DNA of 64,000 bases from Ascidia mentula (GCA_947561715.1 OX387202.1:1984001-2048000); one strand, 5' to 3'; shown: positions 10,790 to 23,800, counted from the stretch's first letter. Made by a program: numbers and translations. Notes: generated by a model not told the origin, from the letters alone.

Positions 10790-10975
10790 TTACAAATTGG
10801 CGCCGCGCTCTCACTCGACCCCGCAACAGCGCGCGTGTTTCGCGGTGTGTACGCACGAAACGAACTCACTTCGTTACGTCATCGACCCCCTGCGTTGTAT
10901 ATTGTGAACAGCGATCTATCCAGTAAACCTGGAATACATTGGAACGCCGTACTTCCAGTTTAACGCTTTTTAAGA
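10790..10975 (+). mobile_element. Adenovirus-protease-like fragment, second copy
   Basis: Encodes FRGVYARNEL and RPPALYIVNSDLSSKPGIHW, nearly identical to the fragment at 4510-4690, and the shared sequence continues to about 11470. Broken fossil of an adenain-like protease, possibly from a Polinton-type element. Confidence 0.45.
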
Positions 10976-11030
10976 AGCCTCACGCGGCTTTAGCCTGCAG
11001 GAAATGTATTCAGTTGATTTGCGTGGGAAT

Positions 11031-11145
11031 GATTTATTTGCGGAGCGTTTTGTATGGGATTTGTAAGTACACGGGCATGATTTATTTGCGGGTCGTTTAT
11101 ATGGGATTTGTAAGTACACAGGCATGATTTATTTGCGGAGCGTTT
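11031..11145. repeat. ~48-bp tandem repeat, about 2.4 copies
   Basis: GATTTATTTGCGG recurs at 11031, 11079 and 11126, each followed by a TATGGGATTTGTAAGTACAC block in the first two units. The homologous place at 4750 has a single unit, so this is a local expansion after the two copies separated. Confidence 0.75.
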
Positions 11146-11970
11146 TGTGACTGACAAGGGCAGGGGAGTCCATATATGTTTTTTTTCAACGGAGATAAAG
11201 GCGAGCTTACAAACCAACAGACACACATCAAAGCGAAAAACAATGCACAAAAATTCTGCGACGAGAATGATGTCCGTTCTACGCTGTAATGTCGGTTTCT
11301 TAGCGATTCCTTTTCCCCCTAAAAAAATGAAACCAATTAAACTATTTTAATCAAATAAAAATTAACCGAATTTAACCGCCTTCGGCGTGCCAAGGGAAAA
11401 TCGGGCGGGAAGAAAATGCCTAAAGAAAATACGAAATTAATGCATTTGGGAGTCAGGCGAATCCGGCATCTCGGACCAAGCTGAGAACATAATTGGTCCA
11501 TGATATTCATAACCTTTACAGTCACACAGTCGGTAAGCACTCTAGAACCGAAACATTTATAATATTGGCAATCCAGAGCAATCGGAGCTAAATATTTCTC
11601 CGAAGAAAAAACGCTTTTGGCCTAAAGCACATCGAAACACCGGTGACTAGCATTTCAACCGACTTTTGACGATTGAGCGATGTGATAATGCATTCGTTAT
11701 CGTCAGGTGATGTCGCATAATACATTAACAATAACCGTTCAAATCCATCCTCGATATTCGGGAAAATCACCACCACCCGACTTTCGAGCATAAGCGTCTA
11801 TGCCACGTTATAGAGGTTCTGGAGTTTAAATCACTGCCCCTCGTATTTCATAATAAGGAACAGCGTAATTTCGTGACTGGAACACAATAAGAACGATTGT
11901 AAGTTGTCTCGCTTTAACACGTAACGGCACATACACACAAAGAGAGTTAACTGAAATTCTGATACGATTG

Positions 11971-12264
11971 TCACACAACGAAAAGCGGTTTACTTACACG
12001 ATTCCTTGCGCTCTCGGCAAATGGCAGCGACAACTTGTTCCGTGCTTTTAGCAAAGGGGCAGCCCTGCTCCCAGCCCAGCGCTTGAATCTTCTTGTTTGG
12101 CATTTTTGCAATTGCTGTAACAAATGTGATATCTGCTTGGCGATACGGATAGATGGGTGAGAAGGTCCATGAATAACGTCAAACACACTTCTCGTCCATG
12201 TTGCTGGAACGACCAAAATAAATTTATAGGCCTGGCGAGAAAGGTCAAAAGTGTCCATCAGCAA
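11971..12264 (-). mobile_element. Ty3/gypsy-like relic, start of integrase
   Basis: The minus strand reads FILVVPATWTRSVFDVIHGP and continues SHPSIR, the zinc-binding N-terminal region of Ty3/gypsy integrase. Broken fossil; related to 6380-6520. Confidence 0.6.
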
Positions 12265-12299
12265 CCGTGCCTTGATGGCTGCTGTAGTTAGTGTGGTAT

Positions 12300-14290
12300 T
12301 TTCATATGCATATACGGAGATGATTGCTTCTTAATTCTTTTCTTGTTTTTCACATTTTATGGAGCAACAGGATTACCTTAACTCCACATTGGGTCGTTTT
12401 TTTTTAGATTCCATCTTTTCCTCAACGTTTCTGTTACTTTAGTCATAACAATTGTTAAGCAGACACAAAACCTCTGCACCTCCAGTAAAGTAATATATTT
12501 AACGACATCTGTACAGTTTTTCATGACATATTTTGGACCCCAACAAATTCGTTAGCTGCTCGTCATTCGCAAAGGTTTCGTCCAACAATAAATGTTGTAT
12601 CTCTGAGGACGACAACATCTTACTCACAATTTTACATAATTATTTGCTGCCCACAAAAATAAAGAACATTTAAAATACCAAGTATGCGACAATAACGTGT
12701 AATTACCTCTGGTAATTTCACCCAATCCTGAACAATGTCATTGAGTATTCTCGGGTAAATTCTGATGCCCACTGATTAACAATGCGACAAATATATGGAA
12801 AATCCGCGTGGGGCAAGATTACTCTTCTCTGAAACGACGTAGCGATGACGTATCGACATTTGTGAAATCCCACGCTGAGTTGACCCCAGTGCGTTATTTC
12901 CAGTGTTAGGTTAAAACGCAACGCTTATAAACACGGCGTTAACATGCAGTCTACAAGATGTCCTACCTGGTAACGTCGACTTCCGTACTGGAACTACCAG
13001 TGTTACCCTGGCGTCCGTATTCCGTTCCGTATTCCAGCTTCGTAACATTGATTCAAATCATCGAGCAAACAGAACATATTTTATAGACAACTCCCTTGTT
13101 ACATAAAATATTGGGTCCAAAGCTAACTTCAGTTTCTTAATAAAGTTTTTTGTTAAGTTTTCCCATTAGCTGGCTGGTGGTATCCGAAATTGCAATGTGA
13201 AATTTTAAACGATAGGAACCAATAATATTTAGAGAATTACCCGAAGTTGATCAGTGACCAAATTTTGTTGCTTTAAGTTTCGGTCGTCGAATACTTGTCC
13301 AAACTTTGGTTGTAAAAATGTTGCCAGTTGCCACTGAATCGAGCTCCACTTTAAAACATTTCGAGTCGAAAAGTGTAAAGTTTTGGCACGACTTTGCATA
13401 CGAGAGTTGCCACTAATCTCACACGTGAAATCTGTTTGCTTTCACGACTCACAACTGTCAGATGTCCTCGCCTGACAAAATTACACCTGTGAGTTTTTGA
13501 AGCAACAGTTTGATGCAATATGCCTAGGTTTTGAAGCTATGGCATTTCAACGATACCCCGGAAACCTAGACTGCAAACACAGGGTGCGAAATTAGCAGCA
13601 GTGTTTTATATTTACCTGCTTTCTTGCGTCATGAGATACTTTCGGTTTGTAACCTGTTCAATCCTGACTTCTTACACTAAACTTTATTTTAAGCAAATAA
13701 TACGCTTTAGAGTACAAATAAAAGCTCGTGGCACCCCTGAAAGATACAAATGGCATCCCGGTTGTAACCACTGCTGTATTCGTTTGAAACAAAGAAACAA
13801 AAAATAACATCTGGAAACTGCAATGAAACAAACGAACCTGACATAACCACATAAAAACGATAAGGTTAAATATCACGCAAGGAAACTGTAACAAATATAC
13901 CAGAACACTAAAATCGCCTGACATAACCACTCCTTATCCAAGTATAAGCAGAACGACGTCACACCGATAACGCGAAAGAATTACAGCAAAATAACATGTT
14001 TGACTTAAATATTAACAAACCATTGTTTATTTGCAAACAATGTCAGTTGTTTTGGAACAATGACCACTATTTCCAAAATCATTGTGATTTTCTTCATGAC
14101 AAATATTTGAACCAAATATTGTAAACAACGATGAGATCACTGACGTAATAATCTGATGGGAAGAAACTTGCTGTGTTTATTTTTGACTTTTTAGTTTATG
14201 TTATTACAAATCCACTCTGGCCATTTTACAACAACATAATTAGATATTTACGACCATAACATGATCCTAACCTCCAAGCTTAAGTTATTT
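12300..14290. other. No recognisable gene
   Basis: About 2 kb of AT-rich sequence before the terminal LRR exon. Short open frames on both strands have no recognisable motif. It may be an intron of the LRR gene. A CCTGACATAACCAC motif occurs twice (13837 and 13918). Confidence 0.5.
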
Positions 14291-14300
14291 TCTTGTTTAG

Positions 14301-14465
14301 ATGGAGTTTCTTGATCTGGCCCTCAACGATTTGACGGATGAATGTGCCGAGTCATTGGCTGCATGTGTTCACAACATTGTGGAGTTGTATGCTAAGTATT
14401 GTGACTTCACACAAGCAGGGAAGGATCTCATCAGATCAAAGTCGCGAGGATTTGTTAACTTGTAA
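14301..14465 (+). CDS. Terminal leucine-rich-repeat exon with stop
   Basis: After a TTTTCTTGTTTAG acceptor the exon reads MEFLDLALNDLTDECAESL, then LAACVHNIVELYAKYCDF, and ends in TAA at 14463-14465. The first half fits the RNase-inhibitor LRR consensus; the second half keeps the VHNI string found in the exons at 3182 and 8021 (IHNIE). It therefore looks like the last coding exon of the same LRR gene. Assignment to one transcript is inference, since 6 kb of element-rich DNA separates it from the nearest LRR exon. Confidence 0.6.
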   Translation: MEFLDLALNDLTDECAESLAACVHNIVELYAKYCDFTQAGKDLIRSKSRGFVNL

Positions 14466-14829
14466 CTTTCCATTCTAGCATGCAGTTCCTTGAGTTATTT
14501 CCGATGAAACATTTGATATAGATTCAACTGAATATCACCACACTACGCTAATTCAATGACGTAACACGTGATGTAATAATAACCAGGATTTACTGTGTGT
14601 TACGCATATAATTTGTAAATTCCTCATTTCGCTACATTAATTCTCGTTCACATGTGACGTATACGACGTAAACTCGCCAATGAACTGAAGTAACCCCCTG
14701 ACGCGTTAGGGTTTTTCCCTTATTGCCTGTCCGTGAGGTGGTAATCCTTGGCAAAATGAAATTATTCCCCTGGCAAGTTGTGCGCTTGAACACCAGTGTG
14801 TCTCGACCACAATATAACGGCAGTGTTCA

Positions 14830-14910
14830 AGTAGATGTCAGGGCCTGGTTAACCCTGGGATCGTGAGTTCGAACCTCACCGAGAGCTTGATTTTAAAGAT
14901 CTCGCTCCGA
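14830..14910 (+). repeat. tRNA-like SINE fragment
   Basis: GTGAG-TTCGAAC-CTCAC forms a perfect 5-bp T-arm with a 7-nt loop and a B-box-like core, preceded by CAGGG...CCCTG, an anticodon-stem-like hairpin with a 9-nt loop. The loop size and lack of a matching 5' acceptor argue against a working tRNA gene. A tRNA-derived SINE head is the likelier reading. Confidence 0.4.
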
Positions 14911-14939
14911 CTTATCGTCAAAAAAACAGTGAACCAATT

Positions 14940-15380
14940 ACCCACATTACAATACAAAAAATCCAGCAAAACTTGCATAATATTTGTGGTTATTTCGGTA
15001 ACCCTGTTGATTCTTAACTTGTGAGCGATTAAAATTTAGATTTTTTTTATTGGTTTGTGAATTATTTGTGGATTACTGACACGCTGTTCTTGATTTACCG
15101 TTTTCATCCACGCTGCAAGTTAGTTGTCTGTGTCGTCATACTATGTTCTGCATGATTAACTGCACGTGTTAAAATAAATCCAGATAAAAGACATGCATGA
15201 ATGAACAAGATATAAAGTAGCTGCAGAAGGGATGAGAATATTTTGTTGACGATTTTGAAACTTCCTAGTCATGATTTTACCACGTTGGGTGTAGTTAAGT
15301 GTTGTCACGTAAATAAAAATTGACTTCGACTCCGCAAATACTTTCGACTAGTATATTTTAAAGTTTCCTTGTAGCTTTTG
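14940..15380. repeat. ~430-bp direct repeat, copy 1
   Basis: Matches 16975-17408 in direct orientation, with conserved blocks TTTCGGTAACCCTGTTGATT, GGATTACTGACACGCTGTTC and GATATAAAGTAGCTGCAGAA. No coding frame is shared, so it is probably a non-autonomous dispersed element. Copies differ by scattered substitutions. Confidence 0.8.
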
Positions 15381-15973
15381 TGCTTGGCTTGGTGGGATTA
15401 AAGTTCGGTAAGTCTTGTTTGTTAGCGGCGCGCAATCACCCCATGATAACAGAAAATCACTTTCTTTCCTCGCGTTCGCACTTATTTTCAACTTTCTGTA
15501 ATAAAATTCAGTGGCGATCACATGCAGTTTGAAAGTGCGGAATTATTAAACTTCTGTAGTTATCAAAAATCACTGATTTCCGTTACAGTTAATAAATCTT
15601 ACAACATTTTCATATTCAACAGTTCAGCTTTGTATCAAGTTTGTGTAGAGCTTATTCGTAGTGCAAAATTGTTTGAGAGCGCTAAGTTCCCTTTCCATCT
15701 ATTTTCTTGTCCTTGCTTTCTCATAAAATCTAGATGACGAAGACCTGATATATTTATCTAAAATGCAAACAGCGATAATTTCCGTGAATTTGTCGCTGCA
15801 AAGCGCCATACTACTAATAATTCGTATTTGATAAAGTAAGCAGGTAAACATGGATATCCAAAATAAGATTATTTACATACTTGTATTCTGAACATGAAAT
15901 TTACATCAAATCTGAAAATGCAGGAAGTATACTCAATAATTTAAAGCTCACCAGGCAAGAAAACTTGTTTGGA

Positions 15974-16012
15974 CGACGTTTCGGCCGTTATACAATAGAC
16001 CTTCATCAGGAC
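15974..16012 (-). ncRNA. Hammerhead-ribozyme-like motif (Penelope type)
   Basis: Read on the minus strand: CTGATGA (16009-16003), one extra A, GGTC, an 11-nt loop, GGCC, then GAAA (15982-15979) and CGTC. GGTC/GGCC can form stem II and the two conserved core boxes are exact. The short stem III is typical of hammerheads described in Penelope-like elements. The unpaired A after the first box and the missing surrounding element leave activity open. Confidence 0.45.
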
Positions 16013-16019
16013 AATTGAT

Positions 16020-16970
16020 GTAAAATGCCAACACGCCGAATAACTAAGATTTCGAGTATTTAAGCATGCTTTGGTTTGTTTTTGGCACAATCTGCATTCT
16101 ACCCAACTTACATTTTGTGATTAGATTTTTGCAGTATATCGTCTGCAACTTCATAAGTTCACCATCAATCTTTATGGCAACGCCCAACACCGTAAACAGA
16201 CAACACTTTCCTAGTTGTCCGGTGCGAAAATATTTGACTCCTCATCTTCTCTTGCCACTGATGATACTCATTAAAACAATGACGGATAAAAAAGTCCTCT
16301 TTGTAGTAAGTTGCATCGTTTTAGGCCGAAACTTGGGAGTTTTCTCTGCATGGCTCATATTTCCGTGTTTGTTATGTGTTAATTTCTGCAATGCGATTTA
16401 TGGACAACTCAGATGGTGGATGTTTATTGACAAAAATATATTTCGTCTAAAAAAGGTATCGTCATCAGTGTTTGGTGTGTTGTGAGTAACGATATGAGTT
16501 CACAGATGTTTTAATGCTTCGTGTTGTTTCACCGTTATTTCGAAGCTTTACAGAAGTGCAGAAAAATGCGATTTGTTCTCAAAAATATCAAATCAGGTAG
16601 GATTGCTTAATAGCTGTAGAGGAATTTGTCCCTCGGTCGGGCATTGTTTATTTGTCTGAGACAGCAAATTACTTTATTTGGTGTATATAATGAAACAACA
16701 AGCTTTTGATTTACGCCAGTAGATATTTTTGTGAAAAATTGATTTCGCTTATGTAAGTTACCACAAGCATCGTCAGTTTCTGCAAATGTTACGTAATATT
16801 AATATCAAAAGCAATGAAATACACATTAAACACCGTTGCAACTGGAAGTCCTTTCTTTACGCTATCTCCACAAAGCTCAAACTGTGAACTACAGTGTGGA
16901 AGCGAACCTAGTGGTGATAGAGGAGATAGGAAAAAACGCGCTCACACGTGACCGTAAAATCAGTGCACTT
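16020..16970. other. No supported gene
   Basis: A 139-codon open frame (16066-16485, plus) has a hydrophobic, low-complexity composition and no recognisable motif or convincing splice context. It is probably chance in AT-rich DNA. Confidence 0.4.
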
Positions 16971-16974
16971 ATTA

Positions 16975-17408
16975 TCCACATAACACTAAAAAAAATCCAT
17001 CGGAACCTGCATAATATTTGTGGATATTTCGGTAACCCTGTTGATTCTTAACTTGTGCGCGATTAAAACTTGGATATTGGTTTGTGAAATATTTGTGGAT
17101 TACTGACACGCTGTTCTTAATTTACCGTTTTCCAGTCGCGCTGCAAGTTATTTCATTGTGACGTCATTCTATGTTCTGCATGATTAACTGCACGTGTTAA
17201 AATAAATAGAGATAGAAGACATGCATGAATGAACAGGATATAAAGTAGCTGCAGAAGGGATGAGAATATTGTGTGTTGACGACTTTCCAACTTCTAGTTA
17301 TGATTTTACCACGTTGGGTATAGTTAAGTGTTGTCACGTAAATTAAAACCGACTTCTACTCCACAAAATATTTTCGACTCGTTTAATTTAAACTTTCCTT
17401 GTAGCTGT
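16975..17408. repeat. ~430-bp direct repeat, copy 2
   Basis: Second copy of the element at 14940-15380, about 2.03 kb downstream in the same orientation. It ends at the shared TTTCCTTGTAGCT. Confidence 0.8.
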
Positions 17409-17836
17409 GTTCTGTGATCAGTGGAAGCACTTGTGTTCGAGGTTGTTTCCTTCGAGGTTGTTGTCACGTGATCTCAGTTATTTTTTTTAACGTCTCTGTA
17501 GTTGTTAGTGAGCGACAAGCTGCTACACAGTTACCTTACAGAAATGAAACACAATTGATTGGAACTTTTACTTCACTATGATTAAGCATATTAGCTCGGG
17601 ATTTTCTCTTACGCGTATTTAACTTCAAGTTTTTCGAATCACAATTTACTCCAGTAGTAAATTGTAGCGAATTTACATTTCCTTCCACGGAGATCGATGT
17701 TTCAAGTTGTTCGTGGAATTACCGTAACCAAGTCAAATATGGTCTGAAGAAACCATCCCAAGAACAAACATTTTGCTTGAATGAATTATACCAGGGGGAA
17801 ATTCAAAGAACAAAACATTCAACTAACAAAGGGAAT

Positions 17837-17923
17837 ACACCTTTCAGATGCGAAATTTGCGGAAAGTGTTTCACAAAACGTCAACAAATCCACAACCATA
17901 GACGGATTCATACGGTTAAGTAG
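17837..17923 (+). pseudogene. C2H2 zinc-finger gene relic, one finger
   Basis: One open frame encodes a canonical finger: C (17849), x2, C (17858), x12, H (17897), x3, H (17909), with PFRCEICGKCF and HRRIHT. The stretch just before it (HSTNKGNTPF) resembles the degenerate H-TGEKPF linker of a preceding finger. A stop follows three codons after the finger and no further intact finger is in frame, so this is most likely a remnant of a zinc-finger array. More decayed pieces occur to 20 kb and at 25.6-26.7 kb. Confidence 0.5.
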
Positions 17924-18739
17924 CAATTTAAGTGCTTGTTTTGTTCCATGTTTCCGCGAGAAATTCTCTCATGTGTATCATATGCTGAGAAGAAGGCACT
18001 TTGGTGTTTTTCTATCTCTGTTGAACGTAGGTTCGACAGACGAAGACATTTTATTCAGACAGGGAACATCTTGGTTTTCAATTAATCTGCATAGTTTAAA
18101 CAATTTGAAGGAATATCACAAAGATGAAGTTTATTGTGTTGTCGATCTAGTTCTTGTTAATCGGATGCAACAATGTCGGTATGGAAATATCACTGCGTTG
18201 GTTTCAGACGAATGGTTTCCAACGAATACTTTTTACAGGGGCTAAAAACTGTCAATCACATCAAAAGTGGTCGCATACATTCAAGGTGGATGCGGTTCTG
18301 CATGTGCCTTATGCAGTGTAAAGTGTGCTTACCAACAGTACAGCCAGTGAGTTTGTGATGTACACTATGTAATTTTATTTAATCTAAAAATAGAAACGAC
18401 TTGCTGACAACATACACTATTTCAACTTATTATGGCACCTTATAATAGGCGCTATTGCTTCTCATAAAAACGCCCGACTTTACCGTTTTGTTTTTCCCAA
18501 CGACGGTGTTTTGACCACAAACTTCTCGTTGCAGATCAAAGTCGACCTCTTGTGGATCGTGTGTTGCAAGCTGTGTATCATGTGGTGTGATGTGGTCAAA
18601 CCCATACATAGGAAGTGTCATGTTGGCGGGAACACAAGCATATCAGTTCTTTCAAGAATAGTTACAACACGCAGAAATTTTTAAATAACAACACCTTTTT
18701 AGGTTTTTCCTTTATTATAGCTGATATTATTTTAAAAAA

Positions 18740-19230
18740 CGGCGATATTCTGCAATATCAGTATCGGTACGTGCTCGCCGTGTTATGTGCTTTTACAACA
18801 TATGATACAACTGAAAACCAACTCATAATACAACTGTATTGTACCAACAGGTTTTGTGTGCTTGTTTTCATTATTTTGACCCCCTCAAAACTGCGTGCAA
18901 ATGCGTTGAATAGTTGCTTCAGGTCGCGCCGGTTGACTAAACACAGAAACCCAGACGCAAGCAGAGAAACCTGTTTTGCTTGGGGGGAATCTACACCAGC
19001 TTACGTTTTAAAACCAAAACGTATCAACAAACGATGTCGTTCAGGTCACGTCACACATGAACGTGCAACAATTCACCACAATTATCTGACGACGAAATGT
19101 TGTTTGTCTGAATCTTCCCTAAATTGGTTGTGTGTTGGATCATTACGTTTATTAGCAGTTTAACCCGGTGGTGTAAAAATCGAAACGTCATTAGGACAAT
19201 GCTGCTGACAAACATGCTAAGACTTTACAC
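18740..19230 (+). pseudogene. Degenerate zinc-finger-like block, copy 1
   Basis: The block is repeated at 19520-20020 (shared CAGTATCGGTAC, TTTTGACCCC and AGACTT-ACACATACTC segments). It contains strings such as LTKHRNPD and a GAGAAACCTGTTTT segment that resemble the end of one finger and the TGEKPF linker. No intact C-x2-C/H-x3-H finger remains. The zinc-finger origin is inferred, not certain. Confidence 0.35.
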
Positions 19231-19519
19231 ATACTCACAGGTGGGAGAACATGCTTATGAAGTTTTGCAGCATAAAAATTCCGACGAAATCATGGAGTTA
19301 TTTTCGGCTTTGGATATTGTGGTGGAGAAACATGTTTTGCTCGAGGGAAATCCCCTACAGGTCCCGTCGGCAAGGGACTTATTATGGGACAGGATGGAGT
19401 TGATACCTGACACAAAAACAAGCCGCAACGCATCAATAGGCCTTGTCGGTACAATATAAATTTCACAAAATTTCACAAAATGTTTTCGGTTTTGTTTCGA
19501 AAACGAATCGTTTTAATGT

Positions 19520-20020
19520 CTCTGGAATATCGGCAACATCAGTATCGGTACATGCTCGCTGTGTTATGGGCTTTTTTGTCATATGATGCAACTTAAACCT
19601 ACTCATAAAACAACAGTCTTGTCGAAACTTTTGTGTGTGTTTATCCAATCTGTTGACCCCTCAACATCGCATGAAAACATACGTAGGAATATTACTCATT
19701 GTCAGGACACACCGCCTGCCCAAACAAAAGAACCCAAACCATAGTGAAGGAAGTTGTTTTGATAGTTGGGTGCAACTAAGGATTAGTCGAGAGGAAAAAA
19801 TATATGGTCATATTCGACATCGCGCACCAATGCACTTAATGTATTGGAAATATCGCTTCAGTGAATTTTGCGATACAACGCAGCATATGTCTGCGCGAGA
19901 GCGCGCAAGTACTCACCATAGTCATCTGCCTAAGAAATGTTGAGGTTTAACCCAACAGTGCCAAACCAAAACTCTTTCAAACCTGGTAAGACTTCACACA
20001 TACTCGATAAGTTCTACAAT
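19520..20020 (+). pseudogene. Degenerate zinc-finger-like block, copy 2
   Basis: Direct repeat of 18740-19230 about 780 bp downstream. It shares the ERAxxHHxxL-KKC coding-like tail (HHNYLTTKC in copy 1, HHSHLPKKC here). No working gene is supported. Confidence 0.35.
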
Positions 20021-20841
20021 GTTTCAATTTTTTCAAAGAGTCGATTAACAAAATGCCCTAAATAACCACTAGTTATTACAAGCATATTTACATGTTTCTT
20101 TCACCCTCACCGATTTAACATAGTTTGGTGTTTGTTGGCCGAAAAAGTGCTTTTTTTAGATTTTTGCTGGACAGGAAATTATTAACCGTTTATACTTACT
20201 AAACGCAACATGCTGCTGTCCATTAGTATACGTTGAGGGTTTAGTGTAATGATTGGATTTTAAATGTATTATATGGTCCTGTTGTCCTAATCATCAACAA
20301 GTTATAAATTTAGCTCATAAAGTTTCTCAGGTCTGATGTAAAAAATACTTTGCCCCTTGGACTTGCGATAGCCCGGAATAAAATAATAGGAAATAAAATA
20401 AAAATCTAAATTGCGGTAACCCGCAATCACTGCAGGCAAAATTTGGCCTATCTGATAAGTGCGCATTCGTCCCTCATACTTCTTGCGTTGATTGCGGGTT
20501 TCCACAATTTGGAATCTTATTATTTTATGGTGTCACAAGGAAAATCCGACACAAAAACGATTCATTCTCTCGCATGAAAGCGTAACCAACCAATGCGAAG
20601 CTGACCTTATTTAACAGGACACAAACAAATAAGTTTTACAACATTCTTGAACAACAAAAAGTTTTACACCAGGACAATTTATTTCGAAGTTATATATGTT
20701 TACTTTACGTTGGTGAAACTCTTTTTCTCAAACTGTTTCAACACAAAGATAACATTTAATTGTTGACCATTCACACACGTTGCAGCTGCCAATTCCGAAA
20801 TATGTTCATCATCAACATTTGGGGGAATGTAAATATAGCTG

Positions 20842-23800
20842 TCAATGATGCATAATTACTAGATACTTGGTTTCAAGTATCTGTATATAAAATACCGTTG
20901 TTGAATACTTCACACTTCCATTAGATTTTATCTGTAACATTTCCTTACATGTAGTATATGGCTGACCGCCGTAATCCCAGGTTCCATCGGATAGACAAGT
21001 GGCAGTAGGGGCTCCTGACATAGTTAGTGTTTGAGGATTGCAAATAAACGTGACAGTATTGAGCACTCCTTCCAAATATTCTGTCATCGGAAACATGACT
21101 TCGACGTTGGCCAGAGTCACTGGCGCCAAACAAACTGCAAAGAAAAAAGCGAGGGCGGAAGTCATCAATGTGGACAAAAAAATGATGAGAAATGAATTCC
21201 TGAAATGATTTGAGCAAAGTTACGCGAAATCGTGCAAAACGCCTGTAGTTTATTCGGCAACGCATGTAGTTATAACTTACCTGCAGTACGTGATTAAACC
21301 CGAGCAAACAATGATTTTTTTCGCTTAAATCAATACAACAAATAGGTAAGCACTTTATTTTCCGCGCAAGTCATTATATAACGAGTACCTCGTAGACATG
21401 TAGGTGCTGAACCAGACCAAGCAGGTGGATCGATAAATGTTGACCCCGCATTACAAGTGTTCATTGTTGGTCCTGAAAGTTGGTAGCCTGGAACACACCC
21501 GTATGTCACCACCTCTGAGAGCTTATACACCGCTTGGGTTGGAATGACGAATTGGTTGGCATCCAAAGGGACGTTTGGACAAGCTGCAAAAAAGTTGGTA
21601 ATAACAGTCCGCTTACGCCACAACAACTTCATATTGGGTCACCTGATTGGCAAGTGGCCAGTTCCGCTTCGTTAAACATCCATTCACCGTTACGCAAAGA
21701 CTCGTTGGTCATTTCTCCTCCAACAGGAATTTGGTTCGGAACCACACAGATGTAGGTAACTGAAGCGCCTTCCTGATAATTTGGTATGGGTGCAATAACG
21801 GTTGGAACAAGTCCCAATGTTGACGGAAGTGCATCGCAATCTAAAGAAGTAACATTGGTTTTGAGATCCACTCATTGCAAGGTTTCTGATATTTCCAATA
21901 TACCTTTCAGACAAGAATCTGTAACAGCACTCCACGTGAAGTCAGCTTGGCAGGTCGATGTTGGGTTCGTGGGATAAGTACTACTCAAATACCCACTGTT
22001 GCATGTGTACGTAACCACCCCACCGATCGAGTACGTTGGTCGTAAAGGCAGGTATGAGGTATTGGGTAGAAATGGTGGAGGAGGGACACAAACTTTTTAG
22101 ATACAAAAAGAGTTTGTTGACATAAAATGTATTGTGGACGTGTGTTAGGTACAAAACAATTGACTATATAGTGGTGTTAAAGTGGACTTACCTTGTGTAG
22201 GAACACACGTGTTGTTCTCATCCCGACAATATCCTGCTTTACACAGACATCCATTGAGACAAACAGCAGGACAAATTATTGGTGGTGGAGATCGGAGTGA
22301 GTCACAACTTGCACAACCACTTTCACAACTTGTTGGTGGGAAATATTCTTCGTTTATTCCACATTCTGAATGAGGAGAACGAGTATATTATTTATGCTCA
22401 CCATTATATTCAACCCGCGCACGCAGCGGTAATTAAGTTGAGTGGCTTTTATCGTATAGAATTGGTTTATACTGAAAACACTCACCCATTGGACAAGATG
22501 GCAAAGAAAGACCAGTTATAGACCATGTACCATCATCCTGGCAAATATTCATGGTTGTACCAATTGCTGTTGAACTATCATCACATGAGTAAGTAACTTG
22601 TGAATTTCTTGCATAAGCACCAGTCACCGGTAGAAATGAACCACCATCAATCGATGGAGGTGGACAGCATTCTAAAACGTACGAACACCAAGTATAAATG
22701 TTAGAAACACTTGAAACAGCCAGTACAAAATAACCCAGTGGCTAACCAGCACCAAGTATATATATATATATAAACATACCATTTTCTTTGCACTGTGTGT
22801 TAGCATTCCAATCTCCATTACTCCCACATATCATGGTGTCTGATCCGACTATTGTAAATCCACTGTCACAAGTATATTGGACGGTGGTACCAGGAATATT
22901 TACAGTTGCTCCTGCTGGGCGTGCGATTGTAAAAGTTGCATCGGAAATACTGACTGGAACTGGACAAGCTAGGTCACATCAAAAGGGCTGTATTAGTTTT
23001 GTAATGAAGAAGGCTATTTGGATTGAAATTGTTACAACACTGATGAAGGAAAGAGAACGATTAGGATGTTTCTGCATCCTCTATACAGTTTTCAACATAG
23101 ATCAACATTCTTTGTGTATTTAAAGCATTCGAAACCATCACAGACTCCAAGATTTAAAAGTGTGATTATTACCGCTTACCATTTGCATTGTACACGGGTG
23201 CACTATTTCGGTCCCAGGTTCCATCATTAAGGCAAGTTAATACCGAATTTTCTGGAGTTTCATGTAGAGACTCACAGGTATACGTAACAGTTTCTGATGG
23301 TTCATAGGATTCTTTTATTGGTGAAAATGTTCCAAAATCAGTTGTTGGTGGAAAAACGCATGCTAAAAAATATCTAATGTTAAATAGGTGTATTTAATAG
23401 ATATTTAACAGAATTAATAGTGAAGGTTGTCTTTCAAATCTTACCATATTTTGAAGGATAATAACAGGCTTTTTTATCATCATTCCAACAACATCCCGAA
23501 AGCTGACATAATCTCCTGCAACAAAGATTAATAGAGTCCACGCCAAAACAACAAGTTTTTCACATATTACCTTGTTGGACAAAAGAATGAACCGCACAGG
23601 ATGTTTGTTTCTTCACACCGCAATGAAGCAGAATCTGAACAACAGGAATATATTAACTGTTTTGTCGGTCCTCACTGTATTTGCGCAAAGCAATTTGCGA
23701 AAAAATTTTGCAAAATTGTGTAAAACTTTGCATTCTTCATAACAATTCCACGTAAGTAACTCGTCCGAACTTTCAGAGCTCCGTTTAACGAGTTTAGCTA

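Noticed and set aside
14830-14910. Working tRNA gene
   Set aside because: The T arm is good but the anticodon loop has nine bases and no matching acceptor stem was found.
16066-16485. 139-codon hydrophobic frame
   Set aside because: Biased AT-rich composition, no motif and no splice context; probably chance.
18615-19163. 182-codon frame
   Set aside because: It runs through degenerate zinc-finger-like repeats and matches no protein in frame; treated as part of the relic.
22788-23123. Plus-strand frames of 111 and 125 codons, repeated at 33165-33542
   Set aside because: They are antisense to the CCP exons at 22780-22968 and 33157-33345; their conservation follows from the duplicated genes.
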